DNA of 5,516 nucleotides from an uncultured Pseudoflavonifractor sp. Its GTDB lineage: Bacteria > Bacillota_A > Clostridia > Oscillospirales > Oscillospiraceae. The stretch is taken from the NCBI GenBank assembly GCA_947575475.1, contig CANPNN010000095.1, positions 1 through 5,516 of the forward strand. The letters run 5' to 3'. This document shows, one piece after another, positions 5,358 through 5,516 of this stretch; position 1 is the stretch's first letter; each line of letters opens with the position of its first letter. A program made the position numbers and the translations under genes. The notes beneath the pieces were generated by a model. It was not told where the DNA came from and did no database searches. It saw only the letters and a program-made list of their open reading frames with translations.

Positions 5358-5516
5358 TCTTCCGAATATGGACCCCAAAAAGAACCCTATGCCCACTCAG
5401 GAGCCCCAGGTCCGGGCTCATAATTTCAGCGAGGTGGCCCTGGGCTACTCCGAGGAGACCGCCATTCAGGAGGCCCTCCGGTGCCTCAATTGCAAGAACT
5501 ACCCCTGCGTGTCCGG
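5350..5516 (+). CDS. nfnB: NfnB: large subunit, GltD-like (N-terminal fragment, runs off the window)
   Basis: Only the first 55 codons are present. After a Pro/Asn-rich leader, the text S34-EETAIQEALRCLNCKNYPCVSG matches the N-terminal Fe-S motif of the NADPH-dependent glutamate synthase small-subunit family: C45, C48 and C53 are the first three cysteine ligands of a [4Fe-4S] cluster, the fourth being expected just past the window edge. In NfnB this domain is followed by FAD and NADP(H) domains, where NADPH oxidation is bifurcated to ferredoxin and NAD+ (family knowledge). AAGGAGG (5334-5340) is 9 bases before ATG 5350. The start overlaps the nfnA stop by 8 bases (ATGGCTAA), indicating coupled translation of the two subunits. 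A stand-alone glutamate synthase-like role is the alternative, made less likely by the adjacent nfnA. Confidence 0.87.
   Translation, partial: MANLPNMDPKKNPMPTQEPQVRAHNFSEVALGYSEETAIQEALRCLNCKNYPCVS

Noticed and set aside
4440..5396. Long open frame of 318 codons on the - strand
   Set aside because: It is antisense to nfnA, whose motifs are unmistakable; the reverse translation is rich in His, Gly and Leu without family features, and it would run through the nfnAB leader.
1..5516. CRISPR array, tRNA/rRNA, insertion sequence or attachment site
   Set aside because: No regularly spaced repeats, no tRNA-like cloverleaf, no transposase or integrase motif and no terminal inverted repeats were seen on reading both strands.

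Overview
The window looks like a chromosomal fragment from an anaerobic, fairly high-GC Firmicute. A gut Clostridia lineage such as the Oscillospiraceae (Flavonifractor/Lawsonibacter/Oscillibacter type) is my best inference. The reasons are the Gram-positive Shine-Dalgarno sites and TTGACA/TATAAT-type promoters, a lantibiotic-type ABC exporter with its own two-component system, and an NfnAB-type flavoenzyme typical of anaerobes with ferredoxin/NAD(P)H-based energy metabolism. No species marker is present, so the genus stays a guess. All supported genes are on the + strand, and there is no gene-free stretch longer than about 140 bases.

Region 1 (1-4380) is a cell-envelope stress / peptide-antibiotic resistance module. 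It holds the DNA-binding end of an OmpR/PhoB-family response regulator (1-315), a VanZ-family membrane protein translationally coupled to it (315-893), an 82-base regulatory gap, an ABC exporter made of one ATPase (976-1899) and two paralogous ABC-2-type permeases (1892-2680 and 2682-3446), and a sensor histidine kinase (3461-4357). A strong intrinsic terminator (4357-4390) closes the module. The set matches the LanRK + LanFEG pattern of lantibiotic immunity/detoxification, and the ATPase carries the E-loop (Glu in place of the Q-loop Gln) reported for LanF proteins. No precursor peptide or lanthionine-synthesis gene is visible, so resistance to foreign peptides seems more likely than self-immunity. 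The inferred circuit is: the kinase senses envelope damage or peptide, the regulator binds ahead of the exporter genes (an 11-base-spaced TCCCTT direct repeat at 907-923 is the candidate site), and exporter plus VanZ protect the envelope.

Region 2 (4410-5516) is unrelated metabolism. A near-consensus sigma-A promoter (TTGACA, 17-base spacer, extended TAGAAT) drives nfnA (4494-5357) and the start of nfnB (5350 to beyond the window end). Together these encode an NADH-dependent reduced ferredoxin:NADP+ oxidoreductase, an electron-bifurcating flavoenzyme often annotated as sulfide dehydrogenase or glutamate synthase small subunit. 

The most curious non-coding signals are a second near-perfect promoter inside the 3' end of the kinase gene that fires straight into the terminator, and the dense array of direct repeats and palindromes in the vanZ-exporter gap. 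I see no CRISPR array, tRNA, rRNA, transposase or attachment site.
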